Under the pieces are notes generated by a model. The model was not told the origin of the DNA. It made no database searches and saw only the letters and a list, made by a program, of their open reading frames with translations. A stretch of DNA of 64,000 nucleotides from Parvimonas micra (GTDB taxonomy: Bacteria; Bacillota; Clostridia; Tissierellales; Peptoniphilaceae). The stretch covers positions 352,269 to 416,268 of the forward strand of contig NZ_JAJTJP010000002.1 of the NCBI RefSeq assembly GCF_021300775.1, in the 5' to 3' direction. Shown here one piece after another: positions 8,249 through 16,139 of the stretch. The position numbers and the translations under genes were made by a program. The first letter of the stretch is position 1. Each line of letters opens with the position of its first letter.

Positions 8249-8823
8249 TGGGTACTATATTAAAAATTTTAGTTGCATCAATTTTAGTAAATAACTATGT
8301 ATTAGGACAATTCTTAGGAATTTGTCCATTGATTGGTGTATCAAATAAAGTAGAAACTGCATTTGGTATGGGTATGGCGGTTACTTTCGTAATTACTATT
8401 TCAAGCGCAGTAACTTGGATGATCCAAAAGACATTATTAGATACTTTAGGACTTGAATATTTACAAACTATCGTATTTATCCTTGTAATAGCAACTTTGG
8501 TACAATTTGTTGAAATGGTTCTTAAGAAAATGAGTCCAAATCTTTATAACGCTTTGGGTGTTTTCCTACCACTTATTACAACAAACTGTGTAGTTTTAGG
8601 TGTTGCGATTACAAATATTCAAAAAGAATATAATTTGTTAGAAACAATTTTTAATGGTATGGGTGCTTCTCTTGGATTCTTATTAGCTATCGTATGTTTA
8701 GCTTCAATAAGAGAAAAATTAGAAGTAACAGAGGTTCCTAAAAATCTTGAAGGAGTTCCTCTAACATTAATTACAATTGGACTTATGTCTCTAGCATTTT
8801 ATGGATTTGCGGGATTAGTATAG
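8248..8823 (+). CDS. rnfA: Electron transport complex subunit RnfA
   Basis: 191 residues, the standard length. VNNYVLGQFLGICPLIGVSN and the second half TTNCVVLGVAI are the two inverted cysteine-containing repeats that, with RnfE, bind the intramembrane cluster. Starts one base from the rnfE stop after GGAGGTAACT; rnfB begins 10 nt downstream. Confidence 0.95.
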   Translation: MGTILKILVASILVNNYVLGQFLGICPLIGVSNKVETAFGMGMAVTFVITISSAVTWMIQKTLLDTLGLEYLQTIVFILVIATLVQFVEMVLKKMSPNLYNALGVFLPLITTNCVVLGVAITNIQKEYNLLETIFNGMGASLGFLLAIVCLASIREKLEVTEVPKNLEGVPLTLITIGLMSLAFYGFAGLV

Positions 8824-8833
8824 AGGTGAGATT

Positions 8834-9667
8834 ATGAATGAAATAATGGTACCGGTTTTATTACTTAGTATTTTAGGTATTTTATTTGCATTAATTCTTG
8901 CATTTGCATCTAAAGTATTTTTCGTAAAAGTTGATGAAAAAGTTATACAAGTAAGAAATGAATTGCCAGGAGCAAACTGTGGAGCTTGTGGATTCCCAGG
9001 TTGTGATGGGCTTGCAAAAGCTATTGCTGAAGGCAGCGCTGGAATAAATTCTTGTCCTGTTGGTGGAGCTGACTTAGTTGGAAGACTTGCTAAACTTATG
9101 GGTACTGAAGCTGGTGAAGTTCAAAGAATGGTAGCTTGCGTAATGTGTCAAGGAGATAAAGATTTAGCAAAAGAAAAATACATATATACTGGCATTAGAG
9201 ATTGTAGAGTAAACAACTCAATGCAAGGCGGAAGTAAGACTTGTGCTTATGGTTGTTTAGGCTGTGGCACTTGTCAAGATGTTTGTGCATTTGATGCAAT
9301 AGAAATGATAAATGGAATTGCAGTTGTAAATAAAGAAAATTGTACTGCATGTAACAAATGTATTGAAATTTGTCCAAAGAACTTAATTGATTTAGTTCCT
9401 TATGAACAAACAGTAATGGTAAAATGTAAGAGTTTTGCTGCAGGAAATGTAGTTAAAAATGCTTGTAAAGTTGGATGTATCGGTTGTAAAATGTGTGCAA
9501 GAGTTTATCCAGAAGCATTTGTTATCGAAAATAATTTAGCAGTTCTAAATTACAAACATGGTTTAGATGAAGATTTACTTTTACAAGCTGCGGATAAATG
9601 TCCTACAAATGCAATTCATCCGGGATTAGTTAAAAAAATGGCTGAAAAAGTAAATGAAGTAGCATAA
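8834..9667 (+). CDS. rnfB: Electron transport complex subunit RnfB
   Basis: 277 residues. One N-terminal membrane helix (residues ~5-30) is followed by the Fe-S domain LPGANCGACGFPGCDGLA. Two ferredoxin-like regions come next (CAYGCLGCGTCQDVC, CTACNKCIEICP, CKVGCIGCKMC ... KCPTNA). RnfB accepts electrons from ferredoxin. The last 4-cysteine motif reads CKMCARVYP, with Tyr where a CP pair is common, so that cluster's fourth ligand must come from the downstream KCP. It is the last gene of the operon, followed by a strong terminator. Confidence 0.94.
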   Translation: MNEIMVPVLLLSILGILFALILAFASKVFFVKVDEKVIQVRNELPGANCGACGFPGCDGLAKAIAEGSAGINSCPVGGADLVGRLAKLMGTEAGEVQRMVACVMCQGDKDLAKEKYIYTGIRDCRVNNSMQGGSKTCAYGCLGCGTCQDVCAFDAIEMINGIAVVNKENCTACNKCIEICPKNLIDLVPYEQTVMVKCKSFAAGNVVKNACKVGCIGCKMCARVYPEAFVIENNLAVLNYKHGLDEDLLLQAADKCPTNAIHPGLVKKMAEKVNEVA

Positions 9668-9677
9668 ATTTAATATT

Positions 9678-9707
9678 AAAAGAGCAAAGAAATTTGCTCT
9701 TTTTTTT
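9678..9707 (+). terminator. Terminator of the rnf operon
   Basis: 11-bp stem AAAAGAGCAAA / TTTGCTCTTTT with a GAAA loop and T run, 10 nt after the rnfB stop. Confidence 0.93.
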
Positions 9708-9736
9708 GTGGAATTTTATCTTTTTCACAAAAAAAC

Positions 9737-9765
9737 TTGACTTGAAAACATTTCCATATTATAAT
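9737..9765 (+). promoter_or_regulatory. Promoter of the EF-G-like gene
   Basis: TTGACT (9737-9742), 17-nt spacer, TATAAT (9760-9765). The ATG is at 9819, behind AAGGGGG. Confidence 0.82.
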
Positions 9766-9818
9766 ATCCATAAGGTAATAAATTTATCTATTTTACAATT
9801 TGTAAGGGGGAATTAGAT

Positions 9819-11879
9819 ATGAAATCATATTCTACAGAAAAGATTAGAAATCTTGCGTTAGTTGGTCACAGTGCTAGTGGTAAAACTTCAGTTTGTGAGG
9901 CTTTACTTTATAAAACAGGCAACTTGAAAAGACTAGGTAAGGTTGAGGACGGAAATACCGTAACTGATTTTGATAAAGAAGAAATTTCAAGAGGAGTTTC
10001 TATTTCAACTGCTGTTGCACCAGTTGAATGGAGAGACTTTAAGATAAATTTAATTGACACTCCGGGATATTTTGATTTTAGTGGAGAAGTTTATAGTTCT
10101 CTTAGAGCATCAGAAGCAGCTCTTGTTGTTATTGATGCACAAAATGGCATTGAAGTTGGGGCTGAAAAAGTCTTAAAATATACTGAAAGTATTGAATTGC
10201 CAAGAATTATCTTTGTAAATAAAATGGATAAAGAAAATGTTAACTTTGCAAAAGTAGTTAGTGACTTACACATAGCTTTTGGTAAAAAAGTTATTCCATT
10301 TACACTTACGCTTGGAGAAGGAGAAAATTTCAAAGGCGTCATTGACGTTTTAAATAAAAAAGCTTATGAATATGATGGATTTGAAAGAAAAGAAGTAGAA
10401 ATTCCTGAAATAAGAGTTGAAGAAGTAAACCACGTTTATGATACAATTGTAGAAGTAGTTGCTGAAACTGATGATGAACTTATGGAAAAATTCTTTGATG
10501 GTGAAGAATTTAGTCATGAAGAGTTTATGAAGGGTGTAACAAGTGCATTATTAAATGGTTCTGCAGTACCTCTAATTTGTGGTTCAGCTACAACAGGTGC
10601 TGGAATTGATATGTTACTTGATATTATCACTGACTATATGCCTGCTCCAAATGATGAAAGAGCAAAAAGAGGCTTTAGAAATGAAGATGATAATGTAAGA
10701 AAGATTGATGTAAATGAACCTTTCTCAGCAGTTGTTTTCAAGACTATTGTTGACCCATTTGTTGGAAGAATTTCAATTTTTAAAGTAATGAGTGGAAAAA
10801 TAACTAAAGATACAGAAATTTTCAATTCAACTAAAGATGAAGGTGATAAGGCTGCTGGACTTTTCTTCTTAAGAGGAAAAACTCAAGTAGAAACATCAGA
10901 AATAAATGCAGGGGACATTGGTGCAGTTTCAAAACTAAGTATTACTGAAACAGGAGATACACTTTGTGATAAACAAAATAAAACTCTTTATAAGAAGATT
11001 AAGTATCCAAAACCAAATCTATACTTTGCTATTGAACCAAAATCTAAAAATGATGAAGATAAGATATCACAAGCTCTTCACAAATTACATGAAGAAGATC
11101 CAAGCTTTGTATCTGAAAGAAATATAGAAACTAAACAACATTTAATAGGTGGACAAGGAAATGTTCAACTTCAAATTGTTTTAGATAAACTTAAAAATGC
11201 TTATGGCGTAGAAACAAATATTATTCCTTTAAGAATTGCTTATAGAGAAACTATTAAAGGAAAATCAGATGTTCAAGGAAAACATAAAAAACAATCTGGT
11301 GGTGCAGGTCAATATGGAGATGTATTTATGAGATTTGAACCTACTACTGAAGAATTTGAATTCGCTGAAGAAGTATTTGGTGGGGCTGTTCCTAGAAACT
11401 ACTTTCCAGCAGTAGAAAAAGGTATTAGAGATTGTCTTGAAAAGGGAATTTTAGCAGGATATCCTGTTGTAAATGTAAAAGCTACTCTTTATGACGGTTC
11501 ATATCACCCAGTTGATTCAAATGAAATGGCATTTAAAATTGCTGCTTCATTAGCATTTAAAAAAGGAATGGAACAAGCACATCCAGTATTGCTTGAACCA
11601 ATAATGAAGATAGAAGTAAGAATTCCTGAAAGTTACATGGGAGATGTAATGGGAGACTTAAATAAGAGAAGAGGAAAAGTTTTAGGTATGGAAATGCTTG
11701 AAGATGGAACTCAACTTGTTATTGGAGAAGCTCCACATTCAGAACTTTTTGAATATGCTATAGATTTAAGATCAATGACTCAAGCAAGAGGAGATTTCAC
11801 TATGGAATTTGATAGATATGAAGAAGTTCCTGCAAATATAGCTGAAAAGATTATTGAAGAGTCAAAAGTAGAAAAATAG
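9819..11879 (+). CDS. EF-G-like translational GTPase (second-copy elongation factor G type)
   Basis: 686 residues with the full EF-G domain order: GTPase (GHSASGKTS at ~17-25, RGVSIS switch I, DTPGYFDF switch II, NKMD), domain II, and the GGAGQYG and SYHPVDSNEMAFK segments of domains IV-V. The switch II histidine of canonical EF-G (DTPGH) is Tyr here, as in the EF-G-2/PRK12740 paralogues of other bacteria. This is therefore most likely a non-essential paralogue and not the main fusA, which normally sits with rpsL-rpsG. Role unknown; slow GTP turnover on the ribosome is a reasonable inference. It is a single-gene unit with its own promoter and terminator. Confidence 0.88.
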   Translation: MKSYSTEKIRNLALVGHSASGKTSVCEALLYKTGNLKRLGKVEDGNTVTDFDKEEISRGVSISTAVAPVEWRDFKINLIDTPGYFDFSGEVYSSLRASEAALVVIDAQNGIEVGAEKVLKYTESIELPRIIFVNKMDKENVNFAKVVSDLHIAFGKKVIPFTLTLGEGENFKGVIDVLNKKAYEYDGFERKEVEIPEIRVEEVNHVYDTIVEVVAETDDELMEKFFDGEEFSHEEFMKGVTSALLNGSAVPLICGSATTGAGIDMLLDIITDYMPAPNDERAKRGFRNEDDNVRKIDVNEPFSAVVFKTIVDPFVGRISIFKVMSGKITKDTEIFNSTKDEGDKAAGLFFLRGKTQVETSEINAGDIGAVSKLSITETGDTLCDKQNKTLYKKIKYPKPNLYFAIEPKSKNDEDKISQALHKLHEEDPSFVSERNIETKQHLIGGQGNVQLQIVLDKLKNAYGVETNIIPLRIAYRETIKGKSDVQGKHKKQSGGAGQYGDVFMRFEPTTEEFEFAEEVFGGAVPRNYFPAVEKGIRDCLEKGILAGYPVVNVKATLYDGSYHPVDSNEMAFKIAASLAFKKGMEQAHPVLLEPIMKIEVRIPESYMGDVMGDLNKRRGKVLGMEMLEDGTQLVIGEAPHSELFEYAIDLRSMTQARGDFTMEFDRYEEVPANIAEKIIEESKVEK

Positions 11880-11886
11880 ATTTTAC

Positions 11887-11920
11887 AACACCTTACTCAT
11901 TTAGAGTAGGGTGTTTTTTT
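11887..11920 (+). terminator. Terminator of the EF-G-like gene
   Basis: Stem AACACCTTACTC / GAGTAGGGTGTT (one G-U) with a 5-nt loop and seven T, 8 nt after the stop. Confidence 0.9.
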
Positions 11921-12287
11921 ATGCATCTAAAATACTTTATTACATTTTTGAAATAATAATTTTTAAAAAAATATTTTAGTTTCATAAAATAGAAATCTAT
12001 TTGTTTTATATTTAACAAAGATATTTTATAAAATTTTTTACTTAAATTAAAAGAAAAATTTTAAGATATTTGTAGTTTAATATTAGCGAGTATTTATAGT
12101 AATATTACTTTATTTTTATACTTTTATAATAGATAAAATTTTAACAATAATAAGAAATTATTAAAAGTGATGTCATAATATGAATAATTGTAAAAAAACA
12201 AAATTACACTTTTGCTAATATAAAGTGTAATGTTTTTTTAATATTTATTATATGCTAAAATAATAAAAAAAATCGAGGAGGATTTAT
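11921..12287 (+). other. AT-rich intergenic region with an orphan terminator and an extended -10 promoter
   Basis: No coding frame with a ribosome binding site was seen. ATTACACTTT / AAAGTGTAAT (12203-12231) forms a 10-bp hairpin followed by GTTTTTTT to 12239, an intrinsic terminator with no gene in front of it. After it, TGCTAAAAT (12253-12261) fits an extended -10 element that would start the surface-protein mRNA near 12268, with GAGGAGG at 12275-12281. The hairpin also has T-rich flank on the minus strand, so it could act in both directions. Confidence 0.55.
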
Positions 12288-14354
12288 ATGAACCAAAATA
12301 TTTTTAAAAAATTTCTAGTTGGTTTGTTAGCATTTAATATTTTTACGACAACAGCATTTTCAGTTCAAGGAAATGAAAGTAAGATTACATATGCTCAAGA
12401 AGAACAAAATTTCACTTTTATAATTCAAGACCAAAATGGTCCAATTATGACTAAAGATTTTACATTTGAAGTTGTAAATGAAAAAGGTGAGATTAAAAAA
12501 GTACAAACAAAAATGTCAATGTTAAACCTAAACCTTTCAAATGGAAACTATACAGTTAAATTAAAAGATGATGAGTATTCTATGGAAGAAATTAGTTTTA
12601 CAGTTACTGATGAAGGAATTGATAATTATGAAAGTATTATTAATTTTGTACTAAAAAAGAAAGAAAATGTTGAACCTGAAGAACCTGCATTAGAAGTTCC
12701 TGTTACTTTAATGCTTACTACTCAAAAGGAAAATCACAAGGATTTTGTATTGGGTAATTATGAATTTGAAATTTTAGATAAAGAAACAGGAAAACTAGTT
12801 ACAACTGTAACTTCTGATAAATCAATGTTACAATTAAGCCTTCCTGATGGAACTTATACTGTAAAGCTTAAAGAAAATAAAGATTACACAATGAAAGATG
12901 TTAAATTAGATGTGTATGAAGACGAAAATGCGTACACAATTGATGATAAGGATTCTGTTGAATTAGATTTAGTTAAAATTGAAGTTGAACCTGAACCTGA
13001 AAAACCTGTTACTCCAGAAGAAAAAGGTTCTAATGAAGTTTTAGTTAGAGTAGTATTTGATGGTAAGCCAAAAGCTAATTTTAAAATTGCATTAATGGAA
13101 TTTGATCCAATACCAAATATAATTCAACAAGCATCAACAAATGAAAATGGTGAAGTTAAATTTAGTGGATTTAAAAGTAATGTAAAATATCAATTAAGAC
13201 TTAGAAGTGCTGATAAGACAATGACTTTTGAAACAGAAGTTTTTGAATTCACTACAAATGAAAAAGGTTTGATAACAAAGATTAATGATAAAGAAGTAAA
13301 TAGCAAGGAAGATGCAGTTGTTGAATTTAAGGGTTCTAATAAGGATTCTAATAAATTTGAAACTTTTCCAGTAGAATTTTATGCAAGATACAAAGATGGA
13401 ACTCCAGCAAAAGGAGTAGAATTTTCTATTAATAGATTATCTCCAAGATTATCATCATATAGAAAAGTAAAATCTGATGAAAATGGAAAAGTTGTTTTTA
13501 TGCTTGAAGGTGAAACTCCAAAAGATGGTGCTTTTGGTAGATTGTATAATATTACAATTTCTAAAATGGAAATGTTCAAACATAGATCAGTTCCTTTTGG
13601 AATGGACTTTACAGTTGACGATAAGGGAAAAGTTAAAGTTATAAGTGTTGAAAGATCAATTGATGATAAAGTAACTGACACATCAAATCCAGAAGTATTT
13701 AATATGACATTCACACTTGAAAAAGATGATAGAACTCAAATTTATGAAGATTTTAAAGCTATATATGAAAAAGCTGTTGAATATTTAAATAATACTAAAT
13801 TTGAAGATGGTAAAGAAGCAGAAAAAGCTAAAAAAGAGCTTGAAAATGTTATTGATGCTTCAAAGGTTGAATTAGAAGAAACTATTCCAGAATATGCAAC
13901 TAAGAAGATTGAAGAATTAACAACTGCTATGGAAAATCTTAAAAAGTTTGAATTAAAAAACGAAGAAGTAAAAGACAGCTGGAAATTCATTAATGATAAT
14001 TGGTATAGATATGATAAAGATGGAAATATGATTAAAGATAGTTGGTTTGAAGAAGATGGAAAATGGTACTATCTTGAATCAAATGGAACAATGTCACAAA
14101 ACGAATGGGTTTTAATTAATGGAAATTGGTATTATGCAAATGCATTAGGAAGAATTTCACAAAATGAATGGGTTTTAGTAAATGGAAACTGGTATTTTGC
14201 AAATGCAAGTGGACGTATTGCTGCTAATGAATGGTTTATGGTAGATGGAAAATGGTATTATGCAGAAGGCGATGGACGTATTGCTCAAAATAAAATACTA
14301 AAAATCAAAAATGTAAACTATACATTTGACTCAAACGGAGTATTGTTAAAATAA
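12288..14354 (+). CDS. Secreted surface protein with cell-wall (choline-type) binding repeats
   Basis: 688 residues. An N-terminal signal peptide (charged MNQNIFKK, hydrophobic core to ~residue 28) is followed by several Cna-B-like beta-sandwich segments. These include two that share the pattern DGTYTVKLKxxxYTMxxVxxxV near residues 85-100 and 185-205. A helical Lys/Glu-rich stretch (~480-560) precedes about five tandem W-Y-rich repeats of ~21 residues (e.g. NEWVLVNGNWYFANASGRI). Such repeats bind choline or related decorations of teichoic acid and anchor the protein noncovalently. No LPXTG motif and no catalytic domain were recognised. The C-terminal tail NVNYTFDSNGVL also ends the larger surface protein at 43913-46978. 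Adhesion is an inference. Confidence 0.82.
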   Translation: MNQNIFKKFLVGLLAFNIFTTTAFSVQGNESKITYAQEEQNFTFIIQDQNGPIMTKDFTFEVVNEKGEIKKVQTKMSMLNLNLSNGNYTVKLKDDEYSMEEISFTVTDEGIDNYESIINFVLKKKENVEPEEPALEVPVTLMLTTQKENHKDFVLGNYEFEILDKETGKLVTTVTSDKSMLQLSLPDGTYTVKLKENKDYTMKDVKLDVYEDENAYTIDDKDSVELDLVKIEVEPEPEKPVTPEEKGSNEVLVRVVFDGKPKANFKIALMEFDPIPNIIQQASTNENGEVKFSGFKSNVKYQLRLRSADKTMTFETEVFEFTTNEKGLITKINDKEVNSKEDAVVEFKGSNKDSNKFETFPVEFYARYKDGTPAKGVEFSINRLSPRLSSYRKVKSDENGKVVFMLEGETPKDGAFGRLYNITISKMEMFKHRSVPFGMDFTVDDKGKVKVISVERSIDDKVTDTSNPEVFNMTFTLEKDDRTQIYEDFKAIYEKAVEYLNNTKFEDGKEAEKAKKELENVIDASKVELEETIPEYATKKIEELTTAMENLKKFELKNEEVKDSWKFINDNWYRYDKDGNMIKDSWFEEDGKWYYLESNGTMSQNEWVLINGNWYYANALGRISQNEWVLVNGNWYFANASGRIAANEWFMVDGKWYYAEGDGRIAQNKILKIKNVNYTFDSNGVLLK
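14090..14290 (+). repeat. 63-nt tandem repeats encoding cell-wall-binding modules
   Basis: Three to four units of 63 nt (21 codons) inside the surface-protein gene. Each contains AATGAATGG..., a GGAAAnTGGTAT core and GGACGTATTGC-type ends. The same unit recurs on the minus strand at 43979-44225. Confidence 0.75.
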
Positions 14355-14379
14355 TAAATACTAATTATAAGCTATTAAC

Positions 14380-14412
14380 AAAGTGTCAATGAGAAATCAT
14401 TGACACTTTTTT
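14380..14412 (+). terminator. Terminator of the surface-protein gene
   Basis: 13-bp stem AAAGTGTCAATGA / TCATTGACACTTT with a GAAA loop and T run. Confidence 0.93.
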
Positions 14413-14414
14413 CG

Positions 14415-14443
14415 TTGACATAAAATTTTATATGGGTTATAAT
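14415..14443 (+). promoter_or_regulatory. Consensus promoter for the pseudouridine synthase gene
   Basis: TTGACA (14415-14420), 17-nt spacer, TATAAT (14438-14443): a perfect match. It begins 2 nt after the upstream terminator. Confidence 0.88.
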
Positions 14444-14485
14444 TTGTTTTAATTGATTTGAAATTTTATAAAAGAGAGAGGAAAA

Positions 14486-15442
14486 ATGAGAGATATTCAA
14501 GTAAATATAAATGATTCTGGACAAAGAATTGATAGATTTTTAAAAAAGTATTTGAATAATGCAAGTACATCTATGATTCAAAAATTCTTAAGAACGAAGA
14601 AAATTAAAGTTAATAGAAAAAAAGTTGATTCAAGTTATATTTTAAATGAAAATGATGTTGTAAATATTTTTATTTACGAAGAAGAACTAGAAAAGCTTAT
14701 TATTTCAAAAGCTAAGAAGTATTCATATTCTAAAAAACTTGATATTGTATATGAAGATGATAATATTATCGTTATGAACAAACCTAAGAATTTATTGTCT
14801 CATGCATCTTCTAAGGAAGATTATGGAAATAATTTAGTAGATTTCATGATTGGATATTTACTTGAAAAAGGAGAATATAATCCTAGGGCAGAAAAAACTT
14901 TTGTTCCTGCCATAATAAATAGGTTAGATAGAAATACTTCAGGGCTTGTAATTGGTGCTAAAAATTCGAAGGCTTTAAGAGAGTTAAATAGGTTAAAAGA
15001 AAGCTCCATTGAAAAATATTATAAGACAATAGTTAGTGGGAAAGTTAAGAAAAATTTTATAATAAATGAAAAACTTGAAAAAGATGAAGAGAAAAATAAG
15101 ACTACTATTTCAAAAAATGGAAAAGAGTCTATTACAGAAGTTTATGTAGAAAGAAATAATGAAGAATTTAGTATTTTAAAAATTAAGTTAATAACTGGAA
15201 GAACTCATCAAATTAGAAGTCATTTAAGTAGTAAGGGATTTTATATTATTGGAGATATTAAATATGGAGATTCTGAAATCAACAAATTTTTTAGAACTAA
15301 TTTTGATTTAAAGAGTCAATTTTTACATGCAGAAACTATAATATTTAAAAATATTGATGGAGATTTAAGTTATCTTAATAATAAAGAATTCTATGCTCCA
15401 ATGAATGAAAATTATAAGAAGATAATAGGAAAAATATTTTAA
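14486..15442 (+). CDS. RluA-family pseudouridine synthase (RluC/RluD type)
   Basis: 318 residues; ATG follows AGAGAGG. An N-terminal S4 RNA-binding domain (residues ~12-60, QRIDRFLKKYL ... IKVNRKK) precedes the catalytic domain. INRLDRNTSGLVIGAK carries the catalytic Asp of the RLD motif, and TGRTHQIRSHLSSKGF is the second family motif. The enzyme isomerises uridines in 23S rRNA; which positions cannot be told from sequence. Length is normal. The selenoprotein gene starts 64 nt downstream with no clear terminator between, so read-through is possible. Confidence 0.88.
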   Translation: MRDIQVNINDSGQRIDRFLKKYLNNASTSMIQKFLRTKKIKVNRKKVDSSYILNENDVVNIFIYEEELEKLIISKAKKYSYSKKLDIVYEDDNIIVMNKPKNLLSHASSKEDYGNNLVDFMIGYLLEKGEYNPRAEKTFVPAIINRLDRNTSGLVIGAKNSKALRELNRLKESSIEKYYKTIVSGKVKKNFIINEKLEKDEEKNKTTISKNGKESITEVYVERNNEEFSILKIKLITGRTHQIRSHLSSKGFYIIGDIKYGDSEINKFFRTNFDLKSQFLHAETIIFKNIDGDLSYLNNKEFYAPMNENYKKIIGKIF

Positions 15443-15506
15443 TAAAAAGTTAAGTAATTTTTATAGTGGGTATATTCTCTATATAAGAACATTATAGGAG
15501 AGTATT

Positions 15507-15791
15507 ATGAACATTATAATTGATGAAAAAGCAAAAAAATTTTTAAACAGTAAAAACAATAATGTTATTACTGTTGATGTTAAAGGTTGTAGTTCCTGAA
15601 GCGGTACTGTTTTTAAACCAATGGCTTCATTAGGTAGACCTTTAAATGTAGAAAAATACACATTAGAAAATGTAGATGGAATTGATGTGTATATTATGAA
15701 TGGAATAAAAGCAGTTAATGATACTGTTACAGTTTCAACTATGAGTTTTCTTTTTATGGAAAATTTAGTAGTTAATGGAATAATTGTTTAA
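15507..15791 (+). CDS. Selenoprotein, HesB-like/CC-Se motif family (UGA at codon 31 read as Sec)
   Basis: 94 residues if TGA 15597-15599 is read as selenocysteine. ATG 15507 follows ATAGGAGAG. The frame continues cleanly on both sides: MNIIIDEKAKKFL before, then KGCSS-Sec-SGTVFKP and an alternating-strand C-terminal half ending GIIV. The N-terminal INEKA/IDEKAKK pattern is that of HesB/IscA-like folds, and I believe it matches the small CC/Se motif (seleno)protein group. A second, homologous gene with a TGA at the same place follows directly, which argues against sequencing error or decay. Function is unknown; a redox-active Cys-x-x-Sec pair (Cys28/Sec31) is visible. Confidence 0.82.
15618..15634 (+). 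promoter_or_regulatory. SECIS-like hairpin of the first selenoprotein
   Basis: CCAATG / CATT(A)GG stem with a one-base bulge and loop GCTT. The loop G is 25 nt after the UGA, inside the 16-37 nt window known for bacterial SECIS elements that bind SelB. Confidence 0.65.
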
Positions 15792-15815
15792 AAGGCTGTT
15801 AATTCAGCCTTTTTT
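15790..15815 (+). terminator. Terminator/attenuator between the two selenoprotein genes
   Basis: AAAAGGCTG / CAGCCTTTT stem with a 6-nt loop and T run, overlapping the stop codon of the first gene. The next gene starts only 17 nt later with no room for a promoter, so its expression should depend on read-through or a promoter inside the first gene. Confidence 0.75.
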
Positions 15816-15831
15816 GTTAGGAGTGATTTTT

Positions 15832-16107
15832 ATTAAAGTTGTTATAAATGAAAAAGCAAAAAAACTTTTAAAAGAAAATCAAAGAGATATAATTGTTGAA
15901 CTTAAGGGTTGGAATAACTGAAATTGTTCAACTGAATTAAAACCGTCGGTTTTGATTGGTACACCAAAAAATACTAATGCTTTTGATTTTTTTGAAGTTG
16001 AAAAATATAATATTTATGTTAGTAGAATGATTCCAGAAGATGCATTTGTAGAAATATCATCAGCGAATTTTTATGGTTTAGATTATTTAATAGCATATAT
16101 TAAATAA
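15832..16107 (+). CDS. Second selenoprotein, HesB-like/CC-Se motif family (UGA at codon 30; ATT or GTG start)
   Basis: 91 residues with TGA 15919-15921 as selenocysteine. KVVINEKAKKLL aligns with NIIIDEKAKKFL of the upstream gene, and the Sec lies at the equivalent place (LKGWNN-Sec-NCST). No ATG exists in frame. ATT 15832 lies 8 nt after AGGAG (15819-15823) and aligns with Met1 of the paralogue. GTG 15823 is in frame but overlaps that ribosome binding site. An ATT start, known for infC, is my preferred reading. The Cys before Sec is Trp here, and a Cys appears two residues after Sec, so the redox pair has moved. The ASCH gene follows without a terminator. Function unknown. Confidence 0.7.
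15935..15957 (+). promoter_or_regulatory. SECIS-like hairpin of the second selenoprotein
   Basis: Uninterrupted 10-bp stem AATTAAAACC / GGTTTTGATT (one G-U) with loop GTC. The loop G lies 24 nt after the UGA. This is a textbook bacterial SECIS geometry. Confidence 0.8.
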
Positions 16108-16139
16108 TTTTAATAAACTTATTTTTGAGGTTTAAAAGT

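Noticed and set aside
9819..11879. Tetracycline-resistance ribosomal protection protein
   Set aside because: Domain motifs follow EF-G-like paralogues (DTPGY, SYHPVDSNEMAF), not TetM/TetO.
15507..16107. Two decayed pseudogenes interrupted by TGA
   Set aside because: Both paralogues keep TGA at the same aligned site, the frames are intact elsewhere, and SECIS-like hairpins follow each TGA.
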